NCBI RefSeq assembly: GCF_001436555.1
Contig: NZ_AYZR01000008.1
Location: 432,753-496,752 of the forward strand
DNA length: 64,000 bases
Reading direction: 5' to 3'
Source: Lentilactobacillus senioris DSM 24302 = JCM 17472
GTDB lineage: Bacteria > Bacillota > Bacilli > Lactobacillales > Lactobacillaceae
This document shows, piece by piece, positions 35,965-45,069 of this stretch; within the stretch, counting starts at the first letter, position 1, and each line of letters opens with the position of its first letter. The position numbers were made by a program, and so were the translations under genes. Below the pieces are notes generated by a model. The model saw only the letters and a program-made list of their open reading frames with translations. It ran no database searches and had not been told where the DNA came from.

Positions 35965-37923
35965 CTATTCATCAGCTGCATTATCCAAAATGCTGCCTTC
36001 ATCTTCCATCGTAAATTTAACGTTAGCTTCAATCCAAGCCCTTCTAGGATCTACTTTATCACCCATTAAGGTAGTAACCCTGCGTTCAGCTAAAGCAGCG
36101 TCATCAATTCGAACTCGAATTAAAGTTCTGGTTTCTGGGTCCATAGTGGTTTCCCATAATTGATCCGCATTCATTTCCCCTAAACCTTTAAACCGTTGGA
36201 GAGATGCGGTTTTACCGAAGTCTTTTTCGATTTCTGCTAACTGATCATTGGTCCAGGCATATTCGATTTTAGTTTTAGCACCAGTACCTTGTTGCATCTT
36301 GTATAGCGGTGGCAACGCAATATAAACGCGACCAGCATCAATCATCGGACGCATATACTTGTAAAAGAACGTTAACAATAAAATCTGAATGTGAGCCCCA
36401 TCGTCATCGGCATCGGTCATAATAATGATCTTGTCGTAATTGGCATTATCAATATTAAATTCGGATCCAACGCCGGCCCCGATAGTGTAAATCATTGTGT
36501 TAATTTCTTCGTTCTTCATAATTTCTGGTAACTTAGCTCGCTCAGTATTTAATACTTTGCCTCGTAATGGTAAGATCGCTTGATGCTTGCGATCACGCCC
36601 CTGTTTAGCAGAACCGCCGGCAGAATCCCCTTCGACTAAGAAAAGTTCGTTTTGGCTATAATCTTTAGACTGAGCTGGGGTTAATTTACCTGATAATAAT
36701 CTTTCTTGCTTCTTAGCCCGTTTACCATTTCGACTTTCATCACGAGCCTTTCTAGCAGCTTGGCGGGCTTGGCGAGCTCTTAAAGCTTTGTGCACCAACG
36801 TTTGGGCGAATTCCCCGTTTTCCATTAAGAAATAGCCAAGTTGTTCACTGACAACGCTGTCGACAATGCTTCTGGCTTCTGGAGTTCCCAATTTTTCTTT
36901 AGTTTGGCCTTCAAACTGAAGTAATTCTTCTGGTACCCGCAAAGAGATCACCACAGAAAGACCTTCTCGCACATCGCTACCGTCTAAATTTTTATCTTTT
37001 TCCTTAAGTAAACCGATTTTACGAGCATATTCATTAAACGCTTTGGTCCAAGCTGATTTTAATCCTGCTTCGTGAGTTCCACCGTCACGAGTTCTAACGT
37101 TGTTAACAAATGACAACATGTTTTCGGTGTAGCCATCGTTATATTGCGCAGCAACTTCAACTTCGACACCTTCCTTAGTGCCATCAAAGTACATAATGTC
37201 GCCTAATACATTCTTATCTTCGTTTAAGTAACTAACAAACTCTTTGATTCCGGATTCGTAGTGAAAAACTTCTTCTTGCTCTTGCCCTGGGCGTTCATCA
37301 GTTAACGTAATTTTAGTTCCCTTAAGTAAGAAAGCAGATTCTCTTAATCGTTCTGCCAAAGTACTAAAATTGTAAACCACTGTTGTAAAAATGCTGGAAT
37401 CGGGCTTAAACGTTACCATAGTTCCACTTGGTAACCCAGTTTTTCCTAGTTTACGTAGGGTTCCTTTAGGATGACCACCATTTTCAAAGTCTTCTTCGTA
37501 CTTCATTCCGTCACGAACTATCGTCACGGTTAAACTAGATGATAAGGCATTAACCACGCTAGCCCCCACACCGTGAAGACCACCTGAGGTTTTATAACCG
37601 CCTTGACCAAATTTACCACCGGCATGTAGCATCGTTAAAATAACTTCTGGTGTAGGTTTTCCAGATGCATGCATACCAACTGGCATTCCCCGACCATGGT
37701 CTTTAACCGTGATACTATTATCCGCGTGAATAATCACATTAATTTCTTTTCCGTAGCCCGCTAATATTTCATCAACGGCGTTGTCGACGATTTCATAAAC
37801 CAAATGGTGAAGACCTCTTACTCCGGTAGAACCAATATACATACCGGGCCGTTTTCTGACGGCATCGAGCCCTTCCAAGATTTGGATTGAAGAATCGTCA
37901 TATGTTTGTTTTGCTTTTGCCAT
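35965..37923 (-). CDS. parE: DNA topoisomerase IV subunit B
   Basis: ATPase subunit of topoisomerase IV. The GHKL ATPase domain has EIVDNAVDEILAG, the ATP-lid segment GGLHGVGASVVNALS and QTKEKLGT. The TOPRIM domain has LVEGDSAGGSAKQGRDR and the metal site TDADDDGAHI. 652 residues is normal. The ATG at 37923 has GGAG eleven bases upstream; the longer frame from 37953 reads through that site. Operon with parC. Divergent from plsY, the common Firmicutes arrangement. Confidence 0.96.
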   Translation of the reverse strand: MAKAKQTYDDSSIQILEGLDAVRKRPGMYIGSTGVRGLHHLVYEIVDNAVDEILAGYGKEINVIIHADNSITVKDHGRGMPVGMHASGKPTPEVILTMLHAGGKFGQGGYKTSGGLHGVGASVVNALSSSLTVTIVRDGMKYEEDFENGGHPKGTLRKLGKTGLPSGTMVTFKPDSSIFTTVVYNFSTLAERLRESAFLLKGTKITLTDERPGQEQEEVFHYESGIKEFVSYLNEDKNVLGDIMYFDGTKEGVEVEVAAQYNDGYTENMLSFVNNVRTRDGGTHEAGLKSAWTKAFNEYARKIGLLKEKDKNLDGSDVREGLSVVISLRVPEELLQFEGQTKEKLGTPEARSIVDSVVSEQLGYFLMENGEFAQTLVHKALRARQARQAARKARDESRNGKRAKKQERLLSGKLTPAQSKDYSQNELFLVEGDSAGGSAKQGRDRKHQAILPLRGKVLNTERAKLPEIMKNEEINTMIYTIGAGVGSEFNIDNANYDKIIIMTDADDDGAHIQILLLTFFYKYMRPMIDAGRVYIALPPLYKMQQGTGAKTKIEYAWTNDQLAEIEKDFGKTASLQRFKGLGEMNADQLWETTMDPETRTLIRVRIDDAALAERRVTTLMGDKVDPRRAWIEANVKFTMEDEGSILDNAADE

Positions 37924-38000
37924 TCGTATGCAGACTCCTTCTTTTAATAACAATCTATTTTATGATAACCTAATTTTTTTACTTTGAAAATGAAATTTTA

Positions 38001-38029
38001 TTGGAGTCCCTAGTTAAACATGCTAAAAT
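38001..38029 (+). promoter_or_regulatory. Promoter of plsY
   Basis: TTGGAG (38001-38006), a 17-base spacer and TAAAAT (38024-38029), 50 bases before plsY. Confidence 0.65.
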
Positions 38030-38078
38030 TAAAGACATTGTATAGAACTGTTTGAATTAAGGAGTGGTGGAACTAGAC

Positions 38079-38714
38079 ATGGACTCTAATATAGGGCAAG
38101 TCGTAGTCATGCTCATTCTAGCTTACCTGCTAGGATCAATTCCCAGTGGCGTTTGGGTGGGTAAACTTTTTTTCCATAAAGATATTCGACAATTTGGATC
38201 TGGTAATATTGGAACAACCAATACCTATCGGGTATTAGGACCGATTGCTGGAACTTTAGTAATGATTTTAGACATTGCTAAGGGATCGATCGCAACTATG
38301 TTACCAGTTTTCTTTCATAGTTACACAATTTCTCCCTTAGTATTTGGGATTGCGGCAATTTTAGGCCATACTTTTTCAATTTTTGACCATTTTAAAGGTG
38401 GCAAGGCCGTGGCTACTAGTGCGGGTATGTTATTAGCATACCGACCAGAGTTATTTTTAATTGCCGCCGGGATTTGGATCAGTTTGATCTTTATCACCAG
38501 TATGGTGAGTTTGGCTAGCATGATTGCCTTTAGTATAATTACGATCATTGCTTTTGCGATGCAGGAACATTTATTGGCTATATTAGCTTTAGTGCTAACG
38601 ATCTTTATCTTTTATCGTCATAAAACTAATATCAAACGTATTCTAGCTGGGAACGAAAATTTGGTTCCCTTTGGTTTATATTACTGGTGGCGTAATCGCA
38701 ACCAGCAAAAATAA
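38079..38714 (+). CDS. plsY: Acyl-phosphate:glycerol-3-phosphate acyltransferase
   Basis: Membrane enzyme that makes lysophosphatidic acid from acyl-phosphate supplied by PlsX (53064-54098). It has about five helices and the three family motifs: LLGSIPSGVWVGK, GSGNIGTTNTYR and GHTFSIFDHFKGGKAVAT. The ATG at 38079 has GGTGG eight bases upstream and gives the normal N-terminus; GTG codons at 38064 and 38067 lie inside the ribosome binding region. 211 residues is normal. Confidence 0.93.
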   Translation: MDSNIGQVVVMLILAYLLGSIPSGVWVGKLFFHKDIRQFGSGNIGTTNTYRVLGPIAGTLVMILDIAKGSIATMLPVFFHSYTISPLVFGIAAILGHTFSIFDHFKGGKAVATSAGMLLAYRPELFLIAAGIWISLIFITSMVSLASMIAFSIITIIAFAMQEHLLAILALVLTIFIFYRHKTNIKRILAGNENLVPFGLYYWWRNRNQQK

Positions 38715-38748
38715 GATGACCCCATTATAATGGGGTCATCTTATTTTT
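38707..38748. terminator. Bidirectional terminator between plsY and galM-like gene
   Basis: Perfect 18-bp stem (38707-38724 with 38731-38748), 6-base loop and T run. Confidence 0.92.
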
Positions 38749-39623
38749 TAGAAAAAGGTCATTGAAAAATCAGCTGTAAATTGTTGTTTAGTAGCTAAAT
38801 GATTAATAGCAAATTTATGCTCTAACTTGCCATCAGTATCCACCGGATCAGCAAGTCCCCACCATGGCTCTAAGCAAACGAATGGAGCTTCCTTAGGGTA
38901 TGGAGACCAAATTCCTAAGTATGGGGCATTAGCCACCGTAAGAGCCACTCCATGGTCATTTTTAACGGTTTCTAACATTACCGTTATCTCTTTACCCTCT
39001 AACTCTAAAATCACCGCATCGTTTTCGAATAATTGGTGAGTTAACGCTAATGGTTGACGAAGATTCAACTCATGAGTATTTTGAGGATCACTCAACGGAG
39101 CCCGCAATGGGACCTGTTGGTAGTTAGTAGCCGGAGCTACCCTTAAGACATAATCCGTAAAGCTAGCTTCATCGGTCACTAACGGAATATTAAATCCGGG
39201 ATGGGCACCGATCGAAAATGGCATTTCAGCCTCGCCCTGATTAATCACCTCGTAACCTACCTTTAAGCTATGTTGGTCTAAGGTGTAAGTGATTCTCAAA
39301 CTAAAATCAAACGGAAATTTAAGCTTAGTATTTTCATTAGACTTAAGTTCTAATGTTACGGCAGTACTAGTTTGTGCCACCACTGAAAAATGATTATCTC
39401 TTGCAAAGCCATGCTGTGACATGGAGTAAGTTTTGCCGTCATATTGATATTGATCGTCTTTTAAACGTCCCACAATAGGAAACAATACTGGCGCATGGCG
39501 ACCCCAGAAAGCTTTATCCGCTTGCCACATAAATTCGATGCTATCCGAATTAATCACGCTAGTTAATTCTGCACCCATTTCATTTATTTTAACCGTTAAA
39601 TCATTATTAACTAACTCAATCAT
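38748..39623 (-). CDS. Aldose 1-epimerase family protein (LacX/GalM type)
   Basis: A 291-residue beta-sandwich sugar mutarotase of the LacX-like subfamily. The conserved catalytic histidine is in FSIGAHPGFN and the catalytic glutamate in VCLEPWWG; an Arg/His pair occurs near residues 70-90 (MSQHGFARDN). It probably interconverts anomers of aldohexoses; the substrate is not defined. It lies 10 bases after hslU and may be the last gene of the xerC-hslV-hslU unit. Confidence 0.85.
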   Translation of the reverse strand: MIELVNNDLTVKINEMGAELTSVINSDSIEFMWQADKAFWGRHAPVLFPIVGRLKDDQYQYDGKTYSMSQHGFARDNHFSVVAQTSTAVTLELKSNENTKLKFPFDFSLRITYTLDQHSLKVGYEVINQGEAEMPFSIGAHPGFNIPLVTDEASFTDYVLRVAPATNYQQVPLRAPLSDPQNTHELNLRQPLALTHQLFENDAVILELEGKEITVMLETVKNDHGVALTVANAPYLGIWSPYPKEAPFVCLEPWWGLADPVDTDGKLEHKFAINHLATKQQFTADFSMTFF

Positions 39624-39633
39624 GCTACTCCTC

Positions 39634-41043
39634 CTAGAGAATGTAACGAGAAAGATCTTTATTTTGAGCCAATTGGCCTACCTTGTCGTCAACGTATTTT
39701 TCGGTAATGGTAATTTCGCCCATTTGCATATCAGGGCCTTCATAGAGGATATCTTCTAATAGTTTTTCTAAAATAGTGTGCAACCGACGAGCACCAATAT
39801 TATCTGTGTTGTGGTTAACATCTGTAGCAATTTCAGCAATTTTATTAATAGCTTCAATTGTAAATGTAACCTTGATGTTATCAGTTCCGATTAGAGCAAT
39901 ATATTGTTTAACCAATGCGTTGTTAGGCTCGGTTAAAATTCTAACAAAGTCTTCTTTAGTTAAATCATTTAATTCTACTCGAATTGGGAAACGTCCCTGT
40001 AATTCAGGAATTAAGTCACTAGGCTTGCTCTCAGCAAATGCTCCCGAGGCAATAAACAAGATATGATCAGTGTTGACAGTACCATACTTAGTATTAATTT
40101 GAGAACCTTCCACGATTGGCAAAATGTCGCGTTGAACGCCCTCACGTGAAACTTCCCCACGAGATTGAGAGGAACCTCCAGTAATCTTATCAATTTCATC
40201 AATAAAAATAATTCCGGAGTTTTGAGCATTTTCAATTGCGTCATGGTATAAATCTGCACTGTTTACTAATGTTTCAGCTGCTTGGCGAGTTAAAACGTCG
40301 CGAGCTTCGGCAACACTGACAGTTCTAGTAATCATTTTCTTAGGCATAATGCCAGCTAAAGAATCATTGAGGTCAATTCCCATTTGATTAAGCATGTTAT
40401 TATTACCAACATTAGACTGACTAGGATCTGGAACTTCGATTTCAACCATTTCGTTTTCTAATAAACCTGCTCTTAACTTGTCAGAAGTAGAGAGACGTTT
40501 TTCTCTAATATCATCAGTTAATTCTTCTTGTTGTCCCGCATTGATATCCGGTGTTTCTCCCTTTTGCATTGCAGAGAACATGTTCATGATATTTTGCATA
40601 TCATTTTGGTTGTTTTCTTTTTTCTTAGCGGGAACCAATAGCTTCAAAAGTTCATTATTAGCCTGTTTAACAGCGTCAGCATTCACTCGTTTATAAGCTG
40701 CTTGTTTTTCTAACTGAACAGCATTTTCTACTAAATCCCGAACCATAGATTCAACATCGCCACCAACATAGCCGACTTCAGTAAACTTAGTGGCTTCTAC
40801 TTTAACAAATGGGGCGTTAACGATTTTAGCTAATCGTCTAGCAATTTCCGTTTTCCCTACCCCAGTAGGTCCAATCATTAATAGGTTTTTAGGAGAAATT
40901 TCTTCTTGCATTTGAGGACTTAATTGCATCCGGCGGTAACGATTTCGCAAAGCTACCGCTACCGCTTTTTTAGCTTCATTTTGGCCAACGATATATTGGT
41001 CTAAAACGTCAACAATTTGTTTAGGGGTTTGTACATTTTCCAA
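39634..41043 (-). CDS. hslU: ATP-dependent protease ATPase subunit HslU (ClpY)
   Basis: AAA+ unfoldase that feeds proteins to HslV. The N-terminal segment TPKQIVDVLDQYIVGQNEAK, Walker A MIGPTGVGKTEIARRL, pore motif GYVGGDVE and Walker B GIIFIDEIDK are present. The I-domain (about residues 110-240) has normal length. The C-terminal DLSRYIL is the tail that docks into HslV. 469 residues is normal. It follows hslV by 12 bases. Confidence 0.95.
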   Translation of the reverse strand: MENVQTPKQIVDVLDQYIVGQNEAKKAVAVALRNRYRRMQLSPQMQEEISPKNLLMIGPTGVGKTEIARRLAKIVNAPFVKVEATKFTEVGYVGGDVESMVRDLVENAVQLEKQAAYKRVNADAVKQANNELLKLLVPAKKKENNQNDMQNIMNMFSAMQKGETPDINAGQQEELTDDIREKRLSTSDKLRAGLLENEMVEIEVPDPSQSNVGNNNMLNQMGIDLNDSLAGIMPKKMITRTVSVAEARDVLTRQAAETLVNSADLYHDAIENAQNSGIIFIDEIDKITGGSSQSRGEVSREGVQRDILPIVEGSQINTKYGTVNTDHILFIASGAFAESKPSDLIPELQGRFPIRVELNDLTKEDFVRILTEPNNALVKQYIALIGTDNIKVTFTIEAINKIAEIATDVNHNTDNIGARRLHTILEKLLEDILYEGPDMQMGEITITEKYVDDKVGQLAQNKDLSRYIL

Positions 41044-41055
41044 ATCCGTTACCTC

Positions 41056-41598
41056 CTACAATTCTTCTGAAATTACGTTTTGATTAGTAAAGATATCGAT
41101 GCTACCAGCAATATGGATTGCAGCTTCCGCAATCTCTTTGGCGGACATATCAGTAGCATGATGTTTCATAGCTGTAGCTGCTGCTAAGGCAAAATTACCA
41201 CCAGAACCGATTGCTAAAATATCATCATCTGGTTCAATTACTTCTCCAGAGCCAGAAACTAGTAACAGATCCTTATCGTTCATAACGATTAAGAGGGCTT
41301 CTAATTTTTGTAAAGCTTGATCTGAACGCCACTCTTGGGCTAATTCCACGGCAGCCCGTTTTAAATCACCATCATACTGGTTTAATTTCTTTTCAAATCG
41401 TTCTTCTAAATTAAAGGCGTCGGCAACACTACCAGCAAAGCCGACTACCACTCTGTCATTGTAGATTTTACGAACTTTATGAGCAGTTCCTTTCATAATA
41501 ACTTTTTCGCCCATCGTAACTTGGCCATCGCCAGCCATAGCTAAGTGGCCGCCATGGCGAACGGCACAGATAGTGGTTGCTTCAAATTTAATTGGCAT
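41056..41598 (-). CDS. hslV: ATP-dependent protease peptidase subunit HslV (ClpQ)
   Basis: Proteasome-like threonine peptidase. The N-terminus [13 protein letters not shown] carries the Thr-Thr site found after propeptide removal, followed by [19 protein letters not shown] and the segment [12 protein letters not shown]. 180 residues is normal. It sits between xerC and hslU in the common xerC-hslV-hslU order. codY, which follows in Bacillus, is absent, as in lactobacilli generally. Confidence 0.95.
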   Translation of the reverse strand: MPIKFEATTICAVRHGGHLAMAGDGQVTMGEKVIMKGTAHKVRKIYNDRVVVGFAGSVADAFNLEERFEKKLNQYDGDLKRAAVELAQEWRSDQALQKLEALLIVMNDKDLLLVSGSGEVIEPDDDILAIGSGGNFALAAATAMKHHATDMSAKEIAEAAIHIAGSIDIFTNQNVISEEL

Positions 41599-41612
41599 GA
41601 GTAACTCTCCTT

Positions 41613-42539
41613 TTAATTTTTAGATTGGGTGCGTGGGAAAAACGAATTATAATCCCGTAATAAATGCTCTTTAGTAATATGGGTATACAGTTGTGTCGAC
41701 GACAAACTGCTGTGACCTAATAACTCTTGAACGGTCCGTAGATCTGCTCCGTTGTTTAATAAGTCCGTAGCGTACGTATGTCGTAACATATGGGGATGAA
41801 TTGACGTAGTTAGTGAACTACGTTTTACGATTTGATCTAACACGTATTCAATCCCACGAGTCGTTAACGCTGTGCCTCGGTGGTTAATAAATACTGCTTG
41901 ATGATGTTGATCATTTTTAGTCATCACCGGGCGCCGACTGTCAGCATAGTAATTTTGCAGTGCTTCTTGAGCATACCTACCAAAGGGAACGTAGCGCTGC
42001 TTATTTCCCTTTCCCTGAATCAACATTACCTTTTGTTGTAAGTCGACTGTTTGAATGGTTAATCCTGCACACTCACTTACCCGGATTCCGGTCCCATATA
42101 AAACTTCGAGCAGTGCTTGATCACGTAACCTCATTTGTGGATCTTTATTTAGTTTCGCGGCCTCAAAGAGTTCTTGCAGTTCATTTTGGTAAAAGAATCT
42201 CGGCAATTGATTATTATGCTTCTTTAACTGAACAAACTCAAACGGATTAATGCTGATTTCTTCATTTTTTTCCAAAAAATTATAAAATGACCGCATTGCG
42301 GATACTTTTTGTGAAATAGAATTCCAAGCATAATCCTTATCGTATAAATCACTCATATACGCTTCTACTGCCAGTTGATCTACCTGGGTAAATTCATATT
42401 CAGCATCTTCAGAAATCACCAAAAACTGTTGAAATTCTTTTAATGCTTCTTGATAAGCCCTGATGGTATCACTAGAATATTGTCTTTCACTTTTTAAATA
42501 TTTTAAAAACCAGTTTACCTGTTCTTCATTTTTGCTCAT
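41613..42539 (-). CDS. xerC: Tyrosine recombinase XerC
   Basis: Site-specific recombinase that resolves chromosome dimers at dif. The N-terminal SAM-like core-binding domain covers about residues 1-95. The catalytic residues are in [13 protein letters not shown] (Arg), [14 protein letters not shown] (His-x-x-Arg), [15 protein letters not shown] (His and the nucleophilic Tyr). 308 residues is normal. Linkage to hslVU supports the XerC rather than XerD name. It starts about 80 bases after the rplS stop, with a terminator between. Confidence 0.92.
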   Translation of the reverse strand: MSKNEEQVNWFLKYLKSERQYSSDTIRAYQEALKEFQQFLVISEDAEYEFTQVDQLAVEAYMSDLYDKDYAWNSISQKVSAMRSFYNFLEKNEEISINPFEFVQLKKHNNQLPRFFYQNELQELFEAAKLNKDPQMRLRDQALLEVLYGTGIRVSECAGLTIQTVDLQQKVMLIQGKGNKQRYVPFGRYAQEALQNYYADSRRPVMTKNDQHHQAVFINHRGTALTTRGIEYVLDQIVKRSSLTTSIHPHMLRHTYATDLLNNGADLRTVQELLGHSSLSSTQLYTHITKEHLLRDYNSFFPRTQSKN

Positions 42540-42570
42540 GCTTATTCACCTAGTTATTGGTAGATACGAA

Positions 42571-42607
42571 AAAAGGCTGATACCAAGCCAAGCTTGATTC
42601 AACCTTT
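42571..42607 (-). terminator. Terminator of rplS
   Basis: On the minus strand a stem of about 9 bp (42597-42607 with 42571-42580, one G-T pair) with internal pairing in the loop, followed by a run of six T. Confidence 0.75.
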
Positions 42608-42619
42608 AATTTCTTAGAA

Positions 42620-42979
42620 TTAACGTCCACGACGTGATTCTTTAATACGAGCAGCCTTACCTTGAAGGGCACGCAAGTAGTAAAGCTTAGCACGACGAAC
42701 ACGACCATAACGAACAACTTCAATATGGTCAACACGTGGTGAGTTTACTGGGAAGATTCGTTCAACACCAACACCATTACTTACTTTACGAACAGTGTAA
42801 GTAGCTTGGATGCCAGCACCTTTACGCTTGATAACTACTCCTTCGAACAATTGGATACGTTCGCGAGTACCTTCAACAACCTTTACGTAAACCTTAACAG
42901 TATCACCGGCCCGGAATTCAGGAATATCATTTCTGATTTGAGCTTGGTTAATCTGATCGATCAATTTGTTTTGACGCAT
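42620..42979 (-). CDS. rplS: Large ribosomal subunit protein L19
   Basis: Ribosomal protein L19 at the 30S-50S interface. The segments [20 protein letters not shown] and [13 protein letters not shown]-type sequence, and the basic C-terminus [14 protein letters not shown], are canonical. The ATG at 42979 has AAAGGAAG seven bases upstream; the longer frame from 43003 runs into the leader. 119 residues is normal. It has its own promoter and a structured leader even though it follows trmD. Confidence 0.96.
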   Translation of the reverse strand: MRQNKLIDQINQAQIRNDIPEFRAGDTVKVYVKVVEGTRERIQLFEGVVIKRKGAGIQATYTVRKVSNGVGVERIFPVNSPRVDHIEVVRYGRVRRAKLYYLRALQGKAARIKESRRGR

Positions 42980-42984
42980 AATAC

Positions 42985-43045
42985 TTCTTCCTTTCACTAA
43001 CATTCATTATCGACTGGACAGCGGAATGTTGTTTTCGGCCTAAGC
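42985..43045 (-). promoter_or_regulatory. Structured rplS leader, candidate L19 autoregulatory leader
   Basis: The minus-strand leader has a small hairpin GGC-TTAG-GCC and a perfect 7-bp stem AACATTC/GAATGTT (43024-43030 with 42999-43005) just before the rplS ribosome binding site. Position and size fit the known L19 leader of Firmicutes; a covariance-model match was not possible here. Confidence 0.45.
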
Positions 43046-43053
43046 CAACTTAA

Positions 43054-43083
43054 ATTCTAACACAATTTTTCAATTGCTGTAAA
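43054..43083 (-). promoter_or_regulatory. Promoter of rplS
   Basis: On the minus strand TTTACA (43083-43078), an 18-base spacer and TAGAAT (43059-43054), overlapping the trmD stop. Confidence 0.55.
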
Positions 43084-43084
43084 G

Positions 43085-43846
43085 TTATTTTTCTTGACGC
43101 TGTTCTTCTTCTTCACGCACTTCTCGCAATAGCCGTTTTTGCAGATCAGTCAACCTAGAATGATCAATTAAATCTGGCCGGCGTAGATAAGTTCGGCGTA
43201 GAGATTCTTTTTGATTCCATTCGGCAATTTTCTTATGATCCCCACTAATTAAAACATTGGGTACCTTCATACCACGGAAATCAGCTGGTCGAGTATATTG
43301 CGGTCCTTCTAATAACCCAGTAGAAAATGAATCGTCAACACTTGATGCGCCGTTTCCTAAAGTTCCCGGTAATAGTCGAGAAACTGCATCAATCATGACC
43401 ATCGCTGGGAGTTCTCCTCCAGTTAAAATGAAATCACCAATGGAATACTCATCAGTAACAATTGAGCGGATCCGTTCGTCATACCCCTCATAATGGCCAC
43501 AAATAAACGTTAAATGCTCTTCTGTAGCCAATTCCTCGGCTACTTGCTGATTAAAGGTCTTACCAGCGGGATCGACTAAAATGACTCGACCTTTCTCAAT
43601 TCCTTGGTCTTGATTTTTAACGGCTAAATCTTCATAAGCATCAATAATGGGTTGAGCTTGCAAAAGCATACCAACTCCACCACCAAACGGATAATCATCT
43701 ACGTGGCGATGTTTGTCAGTGGTGTATTGGCGAAAATCTGTGACTTCAATGTCCAAAATTTGCTTTTCAATTGCTTTACCGATAATGGATTCTTGCATTG
43801 GACCGGTAAACATATCCGGAAACAGACTTAAAACATCAATTTTCAC
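43085..43846 (-). CDS. trmD: tRNA (guanine-37-N1) methyltransferase
   Basis: SPOUT methyltransferase that makes m1G37 next to the anticodon and prevents frameshifting. The knot motifs [28 protein letters not shown] and [20 protein letters not shown] are present, and the C-terminal segment has [16 protein letters not shown]. 253 residues is normal. Its start overlaps the rimM stop by one base, so the two are coupled. Confidence 0.96.
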   Translation of the reverse strand: MKIDVLSLFPDMFTGPMQESIIGKAIEKQILDIEVTDFRQYTTDKHRHVDDYPFGGGVGMLLQAQPIIDAYEDLAVKNQDQGIEKGRVILVDPAGKTFNQQVAEELATEEHLTFICGHYEGYDERIRSIVTDEYSIGDFILTGGELPAMVMIDAVSRLLPGTLGNGASSVDDSFSTGLLEGPQYTRPADFRGMKVPNVLISGDHKKIAEWNQKESLRRTYLRRPDLIDHSRLTDLQKRLLREVREEEEQRQEK

Positions 43847-44364
43847 TAGTCTAAGCCCTCCATAAGTTCTACAGTCACCAGATGGTTAGCTAAATCCACT
43901 TTTTTAATCACCTGATCAATTTTAGGCAATAATAAATCACTTTGTCCCGGACGCTTAACAACCCAGACATCATTCGCTCCTGGTGCTAAAATTTCCTTAA
44001 TAGTTCCTAATTCTTCGCCATCCACCGTAACAACGTCTAAGCCAATAATATCGTGGTAGTAGTATTCTCCTTCCTCCAGATCATCATTTGCTAACGCCGT
44101 TTCATCAACGAATAAATCTGATGGCTTCAAGAATTCTACATCATTAATATTAGGATGATCCACAAAATGAAGAATGATAAAGTTTTTATGCTTGCGAACT
44201 CCGTCGATAGTTAGTGAATGCATGGAGTTGTCTTTAGCTAATTTAGCGTAGACCGTATTGCCTTTTTTAAACCGTTCTGATTCGAAATCCGTAATGGAGA
44301 CTACTCGCACTTCTCCACGAATTCCTTGAGTATTAACAATTTTGCCAATTTTGTAATATTCCAT
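43846..44364 (-). CDS. rimM: Ribosome maturation factor RimM
   Basis: 30S assembly factor that binds S19 and acts on the 16S 3' domain. The N-terminal segment [19 protein letters not shown] and the PRC-barrel C-terminal domain ([26 protein letters not shown]-type sequence, with [15 protein letters not shown]) are typical. The ATG at 44364 has GGAGG five bases upstream and is preferred over an upstream TTG. 172 residues is normal. Separated from khpA by a strong hairpin. Confidence 0.94.
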   Translation of the reverse strand: MEYYKIGKIVNTQGIRGEVRVVSITDFESERFKKGNTVYAKLAKDNSMHSLTIDGVRKHKNFIILHFVDHPNINDVEFLKPSDLFVDETALANDDLEEGEYYYHDIIGLDVVTVDGEELGTIKEILAPGANDVWVVKRPGQSDLLLPKIDQVIKKVDLANHLVTVELMEGLD

Positions 44365-44392
44365 TTTGTCCTCCAAATTAAAAAGAGATAAG

Positions 44393-44432
44393 AAAAAAGG
44401 TTCTAAATAAAACCACCGTTTTATCTAAAACC
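44393..44432 (-). terminator. Terminator-like hairpin between khpA and rimM
   Basis: On the minus strand a 15-bp stem (44432-44418 with 44413-44399, two G-T pairs), 4-base loop and six T, directly after the khpA stop. It divides the rpsP-khpA and rimM-trmD parts of the cluster. Confidence 0.82.
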
Positions 44433-44681
44433 CTATCCCTTATCTTCATCAATAACTAAGCGTACTAATTTGCCACCATTAGTTGGTATGCTGTACAAAA
44501 TAGTCCGGATAGTTTGGATCACATGGCCTTGTTGCCCGATAATTCTACCAATATCATTTTCATTTAACTGAAGATGATACTCGTTAAACCGGTCGGTTGT
44601 TTTAGCAACAACTGCGATTTCTTCAGGGAACTCAACAAGTGGCGTAATAATTGTTTTAATTAAGTTATCAATGCCTACCAT
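44433..44681 (-). CDS. khpA: KH-domain RNA-binding protein KhpA
   Basis: A single-KH-domain RNA-binding protein of 82 residues (YlqC/KhpA), which partners KhpB/EloR in controlling cell elongation in related cocci and lactobacilli. The KH signature IGRIIGQQGHVIQTIRTIL, with the GxxG loop GQQG, is intact, preceded by TDRFNEYHLQLNENDIG. It follows rpsP by 16 bases in the usual order and ends at a terminator. Confidence 0.93.
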   Translation of the reverse strand: MVGIDNLIKTIITPLVEFPEEIAVVAKTTDRFNEYHLQLNENDIGRIIGQQGHVIQTIRTILYSIPTNGGKLVRLVIDEDKG

Positions 44682-44697
44682 GATATCACTTCACTTT

Positions 44698-44973
44698 TTA
44701 CTTTTTAGCGTACTTAGCTTCGTGATACTTTTGCATAATGCCTGCATCTGAAAGTAAGTTACGAACTGTATCAGATGGTTGAGCACCATTGTTTAACCAG
44801 TTAAGGATTACTTCTTCCTTAAGAGTAACTTGTGCTGGTTCTGTTAGTGGGTTGTAAGTTCCAACGTTTTCGATGAAACGACCGTCGCGAGGACTTCTTG
44901 AGTCAGCTACGACAACACGGTAAAATGGACGCTTCTTTGAACCCATCCGCTTAAGACGAATTTTAACTGCCAT
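44698..44973 (-). CDS. rpsP: Small ribosomal subunit protein S16
   Basis: 30S assembly protein S16. The N-terminus [19 protein letters not shown], the segment [18 protein letters not shown] and [12 protein letters not shown] are canonical. 91 residues is normal. AGGAGGTG precedes the ATG. It has its own promoter at 45009-45037 and is followed by khpA. Confidence 0.97.
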   Translation of the reverse strand: MAVKIRLKRMGSKKRPFYRVVVADSRSPRDGRFIENVGTYNPLTEPAQVTLKEEVILNWLNNGAQPSDTVRNLLSDAGIMQKYHEAKYAKK

Positions 44974-45008
44974 GTGTAAAACACCTCCTGTAATTTCTTA
45001 ACGTTAAT

Positions 45009-45037
45009 AATATACCAGTAATTTAGATGGTTGTAAA
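45009..45037 (-). promoter_or_regulatory. Promoter of rpsP-khpA
   Basis: On the minus strand TTTACA (45037-45032), a 17-base spacer and TATATT (45014-45009), 35 bases before the rpsP start. Confidence 0.7.
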
Positions 45038-45069
45038 GGTTTTTTTCTTTACACCGTTAAAAGCTGATT

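Noticed and set aside
45015-45060. Hairpin GGTGTAAAG/CTTTACAACC after ffh as a terminator
   Set aside because: The stem has a bulge and no T run on the minus strand, and it overlaps the rpsP -35; it is more likely incidental.
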